Source of the DNA: CAZTVF01 sp964616985
Lineage (GTDB): Bacteria; Planctomycetota; Phycisphaerae; SM23-33
Direction: 5' to 3'
DNA: 64,000 bases
Assembly: GCA_964616985.1 (NCBI GenBank)
Contig: CAZTVF010000004.1
Coordinates: 15,414-79,413, forward strand
Shown here one piece after another: positions 45,928-53,578 of this stretch. Position 1 is the stretch's first letter. Each line of letters starts with the position of its first letter. Below the pieces are notes generated by a model. The model had not been told where the DNA came from and made no database searches. It was given only the letters and a program-made list of their open reading frames with translations. The position numbers and the translations under genes are program-made.

Positions 45928-47813
45928 GCCGACACCTCCTGGCCGATGCCCAGGGCCGCGAGCTTCTGGCGGATGACCGCTTCCATCGCGTCGGCGGCCT
46001 TCACGGGGTCGGGCTCGACAATCACGCGGCCGCCGGTGATGCCGACGAGGTCCTGCGTGAGCACCTTCGTCACCAGCGGGCTGCCCAGGATCGAGGGGGC
46101 CTGCGACAGGTGCAGCGTCAGGCCCAGCGCCAGCCCGAAGCAGCCGTCGGCCAGGGCCTGCTCTTCCAGCCACTGCGGGGCCGAGATCGCGACCGGCAGC
46201 TGCGGCATGTCCACGCCCATGGCCTCGGCCAGGGCGCTGGCGACCATCTCGATCCGCCCGATCGCCAGGCAGGGCCCGAAGTTCAGCACCGGCGGGATGC
46301 CCAGTTTCTCGCACACCGCACGCAGCCCCGGGCCCGCCCACTGCGCCGCCTTGGGCGAGCAGAAACCCGTGTTGCACAGGCCGCCGGTTGTGCAGCCGGC
46401 CGACAGCACGAGGATGTCGCGCCGGATCAGCTCGCGCGTCAGGCCCACCGTCGAGACATCGTGCCCGCCGGCGGCGAGGTTCGAGCAACCCAGGATGCCC
46501 GCGACGCCCTTGATCGTGCCGTTCTTGATCAGCTCAATCAGCGGCTCGAGCGTCCCGCCCAGCACGCCCAGCAGGGAGTTCTCGCTCACGCCGGTGACCA
46601 CGTCGCTGTGCCCGTGGTCGGGGATGTCGATCGTCATGCTGCGGCGGCGCTGGGCGTACTGGCGGCAGGCGATCTCCACCAGCTGCCGCGCAGTGGCCAG
46701 TTCCTCCCCGCGAGGGTCGGCGATCCGCTGGGCCGACGTCAGCTTGGCAACGTCGTCGAGGCACAGCAGCTTGATCTGGTACTTCTCGGCGATGGGCTCG
46801 ATGCCCGACAGCGTGCAGTTGAACTCCGTCACCACCGCGTCGATCGCGCCCGTCGCCAGGAGCGCCTCCTGCGTGAAATTGTTGCCCGCCTGCCCGCTGA
46901 ACACGTCGCCAGCCGCCGCGGCCCGCAGCTGCATGTCCTGCCCCACACACGTCAGGCCGATCACCCGCACGCCCGCGGCGCCCACCGCGTGCGCCAACGC
47001 CTGCCCCTGGGGCGTCTCCAGAAACGCGATCAGCCCGGCGAAGACCGAGTGGCTGTGGCCGGTGACGGCGATGTTGACGTTGGCGGGATCCACCACCTTG
47101 AAACCCGTGGCGGCCTGCCGGATTTCCGGCTCGCCCATCAGCACGTCGTTGAGCAGGTTGGTCATCTGCAGGCCGTAAAGCCCCGTGCAAATGCCCAGTC
47201 GCAGGCACTGCAGCAACTGGTCGACGGCATCGGTTGATAGGTTGGTGGAGGTCTTGACGACCGCGTCGAAGACCTCGCTCTTGGCCCCGCCGGGCATCAG
47301 GCCCAGTTCCTTCCACCGCGCCAGCCGCTGGGGCAAGGCGAGGCGCGACACCAGCGACATCCGCTCGTCGCGCGGCAGGTACATGTCGGCCAGGATGGCG
47401 TCGGCGACGTTGCGGGCCTTGTCCAGCGTGGTGGCGCCACTGACGCCCAGCTTGGCCGCCAGGGCGTCCAGCGACTTGGGCGAGCGGATCTTCAGCTCGC
47501 CCTTCCCCTCGCCGATCGACTTCAGACGCCGGGCCGTGGACTCCGCCACGTGAAGGTAGCAGCCCGCGCCCGCGCCCACCGCGCGGAGCAGGTTGCGGGC
47601 CACCATCGTGTCGGCCGTGGCGCCGCAGACACCCTTGGGCGCGTCGGGCGTGATGCGACAGGGACCATTGGAGCACAGGCGGCAGCATACGCCCAGCTGT
47701 CCGAACTGGCACTTGATCTCCTGCTCGGCCATGCGGTCGAAGGCGGTGTTGACGTCGCTGTGACGGTCGAGAAAGCCCGAGAGACAGCTGTCGGCGGAGG
47801 CGCATCGGATCAT
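45924..47813 (-). CDS. cooS: Anaerobic carbon monoxide dehydrogenase catalytic subunit
   Basis: 629 residues from the ATG at 47813 (AAAGGAAAA upstream). D-cluster Cys35 and Cys43, B-cluster Cys44, Cys47, Cys52, Cys63 (in CQFGQLGVCCRLCSNGPC and GVCGAT). Ni-Fe C-cluster ligands by alignment with CODH-II: His253 (TGHSHSV), Cys289 (GLTCVGQD), Cys333 (FNCTLSG), Cys443 (ILGCSN), Cys474 (SAGCTT), Cys515 (FGPCLA). The active-site Lys appears as Lys583 (SPLVTKVLT). It oxidises CO or reduces CO2. The local motifs differ from common CooS (GHSHSV instead of GHxPxLSE-like), and of the N-terminal proton-relay histidines only His88 is evident. It is probably a divergent CODH clade. No cooC nickel-insertion gene is seen. 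Confidence 0.95.
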   Translation of the reverse strand: MIRCASADSCLSGFLDRHSDVNTAFDRMAEQEIKCQFGQLGVCCRLCSNGPCRITPDAPKGVCGATADTMVARNLLRAVGAGAGCYLHVAESTARRLKSIGEGKGELKIRSPKSLDALAAKLGVSGATTLDKARNVADAILADMYLPRDERMSLVSRLALPQRLARWKELGLMPGGAKSEVFDAVVKTSTNLSTDAVDQLLQCLRLGICTGLYGLQMTNLLNDVLMGEPEIRQAATGFKVVDPANVNIAVTGHSHSVFAGLIAFLETPQGQALAHAVGAAGVRVIGLTCVGQDMQLRAAAAGDVFSGQAGNNFTQEALLATGAIDAVVTEFNCTLSGIEPIAEKYQIKLLCLDDVAKLTSAQRIADPRGEELATARQLVEIACRQYAQRRRSMTIDIPDHGHSDVVTGVSENSLLGVLGGTLEPLIELIKNGTIKGVAGILGCSNLAAGGHDVSTVGLTRELIRRDILVLSAGCTTGGLCNTGFCSPKAAQWAGPGLRAVCEKLGIPPVLNFGPCLAIGRIEMVASALAEAMGVDMPQLPVAISAPQWLEEQALADGCFGLALGLTLHLSQAPSILGSPLVTKVLTQDLVGITGGRVIVEPDPVKAADAMEAVIRQKLAALGIGQEVSA

Positions 47814-47831
47814 GGACGTTTTCCTTTTTCT

Positions 47832-47845
47832 AATGCTACTGCATT
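47832..47845. promoter_or_regulatory. Operator-like palindrome upstream of cooS
   Basis: AATGCTACTGCATT, i.e. AATGC-N4-GCATT, ~20 bp before the cooS ATG. Its left arm shares the nine bases AATGCTACT with the dyad in the rrf2 promoter (there on the minus strand). A TTGATT -35-like and TAGCAT -10-like pair overlap it on the minus strand. It is a likely Rrf2 binding site. Confidence 0.55.
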
Positions 47846-47861
47846 GGTGTCCTTCTGAATC

Positions 47862-47895
47862 AAATAAAAAACCCGCACCCATCAGCGCGGCGGGT
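47862..47895 (-). terminator. Terminator or attenuator between rrf2 and cooS
   Basis: On the minus strand: stem ACCCGC / GCGGGT (6 bp, 13-base loop) overlapping the rrf2 stop codon, followed by TTTTTATTT. It suggests that rrf2 transcription can stop here and that cooS needs its own promoter or antitermination. Confidence 0.5.
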
Positions 47896-48298
47896 CGGTC
47901 AACTGGTCAATCGTGATGTCTTTGAGCTGGCGTTCCAGCAGCGTCTGCAGGCGCTGCATCTGCGTGTGCACGCGGCAGAAGCCCGAGCGGCCGCAGATGT
48001 CCTTGTCGGCCAGGCAGTGGTTGAGCTGAAGGTCCTTGGAATCGACGGCGAGCAGAACCTCCAGCAGTGAGACATCGCGGCCGGGCTTGATCAGGGCGAT
48101 GCCCCCGCCATTGCCGCGTTGCGAGGCGACCATTCCGGCGGCGACCAGCTTGCGCACGATCTTCCGCAGGAAGCGAAAGGGGATCTGCATTTCCTCGGCC
48201 AGCGCCGCCGTCGACGCGGGCGCAGGTTCTCCCTGCCCCTGGCGCTTCGCCAGCGACAACACCGTCCGTATCGCATAGTCCGCTTCACGTGTGATCAT
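47882..48298 (-). CDS. Rrf2-family Fe-S regulator
   Basis: 138 residues from the ATG at 48298. Winged helix with the Rrf2 signature MITREADYAIRTVLSLAK, IPFRFLRKIVRKLVAAG and QRGNGGGIALIK. Three cysteines (C-x6-C-x5-C in the NHCLADKDICGRSGFCR segment) could bind an iron-sulfur cluster as in IscR/NsrR. Placed directly upstream of cooS with shared palindromes, it is the obvious local regulator, possibly of CO, NO, O2 or iron-sulfur status. The effector is inference. Confidence 0.92.
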   Translation of the reverse strand: MITREADYAIRTVLSLAKRQGQGEPAPASTAALAEEMQIPFRFLRKIVRKLVAAGMVASQRGNGGGIALIKPGRDVSLLEVLLAVDSKDLQLNHCLADKDICGRSGFCRVHTQMQRLQTLLERQLKDITIDQLTDPPR

Positions 48299-48309
48299 GT
48301 TTATTCCCG

Positions 48310-48349
48310 AATGCTCCAATAATAGTAGCATTCATTCGGGCCGCGTCAA
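48310..48349 (-). promoter_or_regulatory. rrf2 promoter with overlapping dyad operator
   Basis: Minus strand: -35 TTGACG (48349-48344), 16 bp spacer, -10 TACTAT (48327-48322) or TATTAT. Overlapping dyad AATGCT...AGCATT (48332-48310), with an outer repeat CCCGAATG / CATTCGGG. The overlap of -10 and dyad is the layout of autorepression. Confidence 0.6.
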
Positions 48350-48391
48350 GTTTTTTTTGCCGACGGTCTGTGCCGCATCGTACTCGATGGC

Positions 48392-48427
48392 TGTTCTCAC
48401 CCCCAAACGAGTTTGGGGGTGGCACCG
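48392..48427. repeat. Family A palindromic repeat (copy 2)
   Basis: TGTTCTCACCCCCAAAC-GA-GTTTGGGGGTGGCACCG. It is in the same orientation as the copy at 30281. It lies in the leader region between the divergent rrf2 and radical SAM genes. Confidence 0.85.
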
Positions 48428-48528
48428 AACAGATGATGCGAGGGCCGGCACAGTCCAGGCAAACAATCAACGCAGCCTTTGCGAAAGCGCGCCGGATCGT
48501 TAGAATCGCCCATTCGAAGGAACCCTTG

Positions 48529-50031
48529 ATGGATCTACTGTTCATAAATCCCGGCGGGCGGAAGGAAGGCTACCAGAAGTTCGGCGACACGCTGGCGGCG
48601 GTCGAGCCGCCCATCTGGATCGCCATCCTGGCCGGCGCCCTGCGCCGAGCGGGCCTCGACGTCGCCATCGTCGATGCCGACGCCGAGGGCCTCTCCCCCA
48701 GCGAGGTCGCCCAGCGGGTGGAGCAAGCCAGACCCGTCCTGGCCGCCAGCATCGTCTTCGGCGCCAACCCCTCGGCCTCGACGCAGAAGATGACGTCGGC
48801 CGGCGCGATCTGCCGGGCCATCCGCCACGCGTGCCCGGACATCCCGCAGATCCTCGGCGGGCTGCACGTCTCGGCCTTGCCCGAGCGGACGCTCCGCGAG
48901 GAAGCCGTCGATTTCGTCCTGCAGGGCGAGGGCCCCCGCACGCTGGGGCCCTTGGTGAAACTGCTGAAGGAGCGCGGCGCCGGCGCCTCGGCCGACGACC
49001 TCGCCGCGATCCCGGGCCTGTGGTACCGCGCGGGCGGCCAGATCGCGCACAACGCCCCCGCGGCACTGATCGCCGACATCGAGGCCGAGCTGGGCGCCGC
49101 CGCCTGGGACCTGCTGCCGATGGAACGCTACCGGGCGCACAACTGGCACTGCTTCGACGACCTCGACCATCGCAGCCCCTACGCGGTGATCTACACGTCG
49201 CTGGGCTGCCCCTTCCGCTGCCACTTCTGCTGCATCAACGCATTGTTCGGCAAGAGCGGCATCCGCTACCGCCCGATCGACGAGGTGGTCGGCGAGATCG
49301 ACCTGCTGGTGAACCACTACGGCGTGCGGCACATCAAGATCCTCGATGAGCTGTTCGTGCTCAAGCGCGACCGCATCGAGCAGTTCTGCGACATGCTGAT
49401 CGAGCGCCGCTACAACCTGAACTTCTGGGCATACGCCCGCGTGGACACCGTCGACGAGGCCCTGCTGCACAAGCTCCGCCGGGCGGGCGTGAACTGGCTG
49501 GCGTACGGTTTCGAGTCGGCCAGCGCCCGCGTCCGCGACGGCGTCGCCAAGGGCTACACGCCCGAAGATCTCCAGAACGCCATCCGCTGGACGCAGCAGG
49601 CGGGCATTTCCATCATCGCCAACTATATCGTCGGCCTGCCCGACGACGACCAGGCCTCCATGCAGGCCACGCTCGACGAGGCCGTTGCCCACAACTTCGA
49701 GTACCTCAACCTCTACTGCGCGATGGCTTACCCCGGCTCGCGCCTCTACGACCAGGCCGTCCGCGAAGGCTGGCCGCTGCCCGACAGCTGGCACGGCTAT
49801 TCGCAACTGGGCGAGGAAACCCTGCCCCTGCCGACGAAGCACCTCACGGCCGAGCAGGTGCTCGCCTTCCGCGACAAGGCGTTCCACGCCTATCACAGCC
49901 GGCCGGAGTACCTCCAGATGATCGCCCGCAAGTTCGGGCCTCCCGCCGTCGAGCACATCAAGGGCATGCTTTCGCACACGATCTCCCGCAAGATCACCGA
50001 CAGGTATAAGACATGTCTGCCGACGGCGTAA
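48529..50031 (+). CDS. Cobalamin-binding radical SAM protein of the glycan locus
   Basis: 500 residues from the ATG at 48529 (GAAGGAA upstream); the longer frame starts inside the repeat. The B12-binding N-terminal domain is VEPPIWIAILAGALRRAGLD, VDADAEG and PQILGGLHVSALPE. The radical SAM motif SLGCPFRCHFCC has Cys227, Cys231, Cys234; then KILDELFVLKRDRIEQF and GFESASARVRDG. It belongs to the class often found in surface-polysaccharide or lipid loci, where C-methylation or ring rearrangement is suspected. It overlaps the next gene by 19 bp. Confidence 0.9.
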   Translation: MDLLFINPGGRKEGYQKFGDTLAAVEPPIWIAILAGALRRAGLDVAIVDADAEGLSPSEVAQRVEQARPVLAASIVFGANPSASTQKMTSAGAICRAIRHACPDIPQILGGLHVSALPERTLREEAVDFVLQGEGPRTLGPLVKLLKERGAGASADDLAAIPGLWYRAGGQIAHNAPAALIADIEAELGAAAWDLLPMERYRAHNWHCFDDLDHRSPYAVIYTSLGCPFRCHFCCINALFGKSGIRYRPIDEVVGEIDLLVNHYGVRHIKILDELFVLKRDRIEQFCDMLIERRYNLNFWAYARVDTVDEALLHKLRRAGVNWLAYGFESASARVRDGVAKGYTPEDLQNAIRWTQQAGISIIANYIVGLPDDDQASMQATLDEAVAHNFEYLNLYCAMAYPGSRLYDQAVREGWPLPDSWHGYSQLGEETLPLPTKHLTAEQVLAFRDKAFHAYHSRPEYLQMIARKFGPPAVEHIKGMLSHTISRKITDRYKTCLPTA

Positions 50032-51416
50032 TCAGCCTGGTGCTGCCGACCCGCGGGCGCGTGGCGCTGGCGCAGCGGATGCTCCAGAGCGTCCGCACGA
50101 CGGCCCGGCGGCCCGAGGCGATCCAGGTGGTGCTGTATCTCGACGCCGATGACGCGGCCTCGCACGCGCTCTCGTGCGAGGGCCTGGTGCTGGACCGCAT
50201 CATCGGCCCCGGCGGCAGGATGGGGGCGATCACACAGGCGTCCTACGCCGCCTGCCGGGGCGACTACATCATGCTCGTCAACGACGACGTCATCTTCCGC
50301 ACGCCCGGCTGGGACGCCCGCGTGCGTGAGACGTTCGCGAGGTTCGCCGACGGCGTGGGCCTGGCCTGGGGCAACGATCTCTTCCAGGGCCCGGTGCTGC
50401 CCAGCCACCCGATCCTCTCTCGCGCGGCCTGCGAGGTGATGGGCGGCGTGTGCCCCGCCGACTACGACCGCGACAGCATCGACAAGCACATCTTCGACAT
50501 CTTCCGGCGCCTCGGCGAACGCGGCCATGCGCGGGCGGTGTACCTCCCCGACGTGGTGGTGGAGCACCTTCACCCCGAGGCCGGCAAGGGCAAGGTCGAC
50601 GAAACGTACCGCCGCCGCAACCCCAGCCTCGACGAGTTCGTCTACCTCGCCTGGGCCGAGGAACGCGAGGCCCTCGCGGCGGCGCTGGCGGCGAAGATCG
50701 AAGGCCACGGAAGGTTCGCCAACACCGATGGAGCCGTCTCTTCGGTGCCACCCCCAAACTTGTTTGGGGGTGCGAACAACCAACGACTCCCTGCAGAAGC
50801 CGGGAATGTGAACAAGAATGCGGCCGGTAGTGATTCTCACCCCCAAACAAGTTTGGGGGTGGCACCGGGGAGCAGCCCGCGACAGGGCAACCCGGCCGTG
50901 ATGCCGGAGATCAACCCGCCCCCGCCGTGCCCGCCCCTGCCGGTGAGCCTTTGGCCGATGGCACTGGGCATGCTGCGGCGGCAGATCACGACGAAGCGGC
51001 GCGCGGCCCAGCGGGCCCGCAGGCCCGTCAGCGAGAGGCAATGGCTGGCCCCCCTGCGGAAGCTGGCGGCGCTGGGCGCGTTCCTGCGGCGCATCGCGCC
51101 GTTCAACCGCTGGCAGGTGCACGCGTGCCGCGGGGCCCTGGCGTCCCTGGGCGGCCGGCAAATCGTCCTTTACGGCGGCGGCGAAGCCTGTAGAATCCTC
51201 TCGCGCCTCGCAGCGCGGGCGGGTGTCAAGATCGTCGCCGCCTGCTCACCCGAGCATGGGCCCGCGCCGGCCGACGTGGCGGAGGTCTGGACCCGCGACC
51301 AGCTGGCCCGGTGGAACGGGCCGATACTGATTGCGAGCTTTGTTAATATCGCCAAACGCCTCGACGAACTCGAGTCGCTCGGCGTCCCACGGGAACGAGT
51401 GACGGTTCTGAGGTAA
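50013..51416 (+). CDS. GT2-like glycosyltransferase with repeat-derived insert
   Basis: 467 residues. The N-terminal GT-A domain is ISLVLPTRGRVALAQRMLQS, LYLDADD, AACRGDYIMLVNDDVIF (with the DxD-like NDD), and YLPDVVVEHLHPEAGKGK. Residues ~244-285 (PPPNLFGGAN ... HPQTSLGVAP) are the in-frame translation of two inverted family A repeats and the spacer between them. The C-terminal ~90 residues (RQIVLYGGGEACRILSRLAA ... LIASFVNIAKRL) form a small Rossmann-like domain like those in sugar acyltransferase or epimerase-linked proteins. The donor is unknown. The insert falls at the interdomain linker, so the protein may still work. Confidence 0.82.
   Translation: MSADGVISLVLPTRGRVALAQRMLQSVRTTARRPEAIQVVLYLDADDAASHALSCEGLVLDRIIGPGGRMGAITQASYAACRGDYIMLVNDDVIFRTPGWDARVRETFARFADGVGLAWGNDLFQGPVLPSHPILSRAACEVMGGVCPADYDRDSIDKHIFDIFRRLGERGHARAVYLPDVVVEHLHPEAGKGKVDETYRRRNPSLDEFVYLAWAEEREALAAALAAKIEGHGRFANTDGAVSSVPPPNLFGGANNQRLPAEAGNVNKNAAGSDSHPQTSLGVAPGSSPRQGNPAVMPEINPPPPCPPLPVSLWPMALGMLRRQITTKRRAAQRARRPVSERQWLAPLRKLAALGAFLRRIAPFNRWQVHACRGALASLGGRQIVLYGGGEACRILSRLAARAGVKIVAACSPEHGPAPADVAEVWTRDQLARWNGPILIASFVNIAKRLDELESLGVPRERVTVLR
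50744..50866. repeat. Composite unit: two inverted family A repeats inside a gene
   Basis: Left copy 50744-50772 (GGTGCCACCCCCAAAC-TT-GTTTGGGGGTG) and right copy 50838-50866 in opposite orientation, so the 123 bp unit begins GGTGCC and ends GGCACC. The length is 41 codons, keeping the frame. There are no stops on the plus strand in the gene's frame. Neither target-site duplications nor a transposase were seen. Confidence 0.85.
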
Positions 51417-51441
51417 TCACAAGGTTTAGATGGAGCAACGA

Positions 51442-52377
51442 ATGTCGAAGATTCTGGTCACGGGGGCGGCGGGGTATATCGGATCGATCATGACGCCGCG
51501 CCTGCTGGCGGCGGGCCACTCGGTGGTGGCGGTGGACAACTTCATGTACCGCCAGACCTCGCTGCTGGACTGCTGCAACCACCCCAACTTCAAGATGATC
51601 CGCGGCGACACGCGCGACAAGGACCTCCTCAAGCGCTGCCTCAAGGACGCCGACGCCGTCTTCCCGCTGGCCTGCCTCACCGGCGCCCCCTTGTGCAAGG
51701 CCGACCCCGTGGGCGCCACCACCATCATCCGCGACGCCGTCCGCGACATCCTCGCCCTGCGGTCCAAGGACCAGGTCATTATCTACCCCACCACCAACAG
51801 CGGCTACGGCGTGGGCGAGAAGGGCAAGTTCTGCACCGAGGAAACGCCCCTGCGCCCGATCAGCCTCTACGGCGTGCTCAAGGTCGAGATCGAGAACGAC
51901 CTGCTCGCCGCGGGCAACGTCATCACGCTGCGGCTGGCCACCGTCTTCGGCGCCAGCCCCCGCATGCGGACCGACCTGCTGGTGAACGACTTCGTCCTGC
52001 GGGCCGTGCGCGACCGCTTCATCGTGCTCTTCGAGGCCGACTTCAAACGCAACTACGTCCACATCCGCGACGTGGCCGACGCCTTCCTGCACTGCCTGAC
52101 GAACTTCGACCGCATGAAGAACCAGCCCTACAACGTGGGCCTGTCGGAGGCGAACATCTCCAAGCGCGAGCTGTGCGTCGAGATCGCCAAGTTTGTCCCC
52201 AACTTCTTCTACACCGAGCACAAGCTGGGCGAAGACCCCGACAAGCGCGACTACATCGTGTCCAACGCCAAGATCGAGGCGGCAGGCTTCAAAGCCCGCC
52301 GCACGCTGGCCGAGGGCATCGCCGAGTTGATGAACGCCTACCAGATCCTCCCCTTCAGCCCCTTCGGGAATGCATGA
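51442..52377 (+). CDS. NAD-dependent epimerase/dehydratase (extended SDR)
   Basis: 311 residues from the ATG at 51442 (GGAG eight bases upstream; ATG 51430 possible). Rossmann motif ILVTGAAGYIGSIM, NAD-binding LACLTGAPLCKADPVGAT, catalytic Thr/Ser and Tyr-Lys in TTNSGYGVGEKGK and ISLYGVLK (YxxxK). The overall pattern is like UDP-glucose 4-epimerase or NDP-sugar 4,6-dehydratases. In this operon a 4,6-dehydratase or epimerase step feeding the next two enzymes is likely. The specific substrate cannot be read. Confidence 0.88.
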   Translation: MSKILVTGAAGYIGSIMTPRLLAAGHSVVAVDNFMYRQTSLLDCCNHPNFKMIRGDTRDKDLLKRCLKDADAVFPLACLTGAPLCKADPVGATTIIRDAVRDILALRSKDQVIIYPTTNSGYGVGEKGKFCTEETPLRPISLYGVLKVEIENDLLAAGNVITLRLATVFGASPRMRTDLLVNDFVLRAVRDRFIVLFEADFKRNYVHIRDVADAFLHCLTNFDRMKNQPYNVGLSEANISKRELCVEIAKFVPNFFYTEHKLGEDPDKRDYIVSNAKIEAAGFKARRTLAEGIAELMNAYQILPFSPFGNA

Positions 52378-52378
52378 C

Positions 52379-53578
52379 ATGAGAATCCCATTCGGCACCA
52401 TCACGATTACGCAGAAGGCCAAGGACCTGATCGCCGAGGCGCTGGCCAGCGGGCGGGTGTCCAGCGGCAAGCTGGTCCGCCAGTTCGAGCAGCGCTTCGC
52501 CGAGCTCACCGGCACCACCGAGGCCGTCGCCCTCTCCAGCGGCACCGACGCCGATGCCCTCGCCCTGGCCGTGCTGTATGACTTCGGCGCCGACCGCGGC
52601 GACGAGGTCATAGTCCCGGCGGAGTCGTTCGTCGCCACCGGCAACGCGGTGCTGCAGGCGGGCTTCACGCCCAAGTTCGTCGACGTCGAACGCCACACGC
52701 TGAACATCGACCCCTCCAGGGTCGAGGCCGCCATCACCGACCGCACCATCGCCATCATGCCCGTCCACCTCATGGGCAAGCCCGCCGACATGGACGCCAT
52801 CAACGACATCGCCCGCCGCCACGAACTGTGCGTCGTCGAAGACGCCGCCGAGGCCCATGGCGGCCTGTACAAGGGCCGCGGCGTGGGCACGCTGGGCGAC
52901 ATGGCCGCCTACAGCCTCTACGTCGCCCACATCATCACCTCCATCGAGGGCGGCATCGTCACCACCAGCCGCGAGGAATACGCCGAGGTCCTCCGCTCGC
53001 TGCGGTCGCACGGGCGGGCGTGCAAGTGCAAGCAGTGCGTCATCAACACGGCCGAGGGCGCGTGCCGCAACCGCTTCAAGCACGGCACCGACGTCCGCTT
53101 CGTCTTCGAACGCATGGGCTTCTCGTGCAAGATGAACGAGCTGGAGGCCGCCGTCGGGCTGGGCTCGCTGGAGAACTACGAGAAGATCCTCAACAAGCGC
53201 CACCGCAACCTGACGATGATGATCGAGGGGCTGCAACAGTTCGCGCCGTACCTGGCGACGTTCCGCGAGGAATCGCACGAGCAGATCGGCCCGCACGCCT
53301 TCCCCATCCTCGTCAGCGACAAGGCCCCCTTCACCCGCGACGAGCTGGTGAAGCACCTGGAGGCGGCCGGCATCGACACGCGGAACATGTTCCCCTCGAT
53401 GCCGACGCAGTGCCCGCAGTTCGCGTTCCTGGGGCACAAGCTGGGCGACTTCCCGCAGGCCGAGTTCATCGGCGACCGCGGCCTGCACGTGGGCGTGCAC
53501 CAGGACATCGGCCCCCAGCACATCGACTACCTGCTGGCGACGATCAAGAAATTCCTCGACGCGAAGGTCACGGCGTGA
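52379..53578 (+). CDS. ColD/RfbH-like PLP-dependent sugar 3-dehydratase
   Basis: 399 residues of the DegT/DnrJ/EryC1 fold (VSSGKLVRQFEQRFAELTGT, ALSSGTDADALALAV, CVVEDAAEAHGG). The position of the PLP lysine is His184 (VAHIITSIEGG), the hallmark of the GDP-4-keto-6-deoxymannose 3-dehydratase ColD (His188) and the RfbH/E1 dehydrases, which remove O3 rather than aminate. A cysteine-rich segment (CKCKQC...C) follows, in the place where RfbH-type E1 has its 2Fe-2S ligands. The product would be a 3-deoxy-4-keto sugar. The ATG at 52379 overlaps the upstream stop region; the next gene starts within its stop codon. Confidence 0.85.
   Translation: MRIPFGTITITQKAKDLIAEALASGRVSSGKLVRQFEQRFAELTGTTEAVALSSGTDADALALAVLYDFGADRGDEVIVPAESFVATGNAVLQAGFTPKFVDVERHTLNIDPSRVEAAITDRTIAIMPVHLMGKPADMDAINDIARRHELCVVEDAAEAHGGLYKGRGVGTLGDMAAYSLYVAHIITSIEGGIVTTSREEYAEVLRSLRSHGRACKCKQCVINTAEGACRNRFKHGTDVRFVFERMGFSCKMNELEAAVGLGSLENYEKILNKRHRNLTMMIEGLQQFAPYLATFREESHEQIGPHAFPILVSDKAPFTRDELVKHLEAAGIDTRNMFPSMPTQCPQFAFLGHKLGDFPQAEFIGDRGLHVGVHQDIGPQHIDYLLATIKKFLDAKVTA

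Noticed and set aside
45928..46488. N-terminal extension of the CooF-like ORF
   Set aside because: It lies wholly inside cooS in another frame. The ATG at 45927 overlaps the cooS stop and starts right at the first ferredoxin motif.
52828..53574. Long N-terminal extension of the GDP-fucose-synthase-like ORF
   Set aside because: It lies within the ColD-like gene in another frame. The GTG at 53575 overlaps the upstream stop and starts the Rossmann motif properly.
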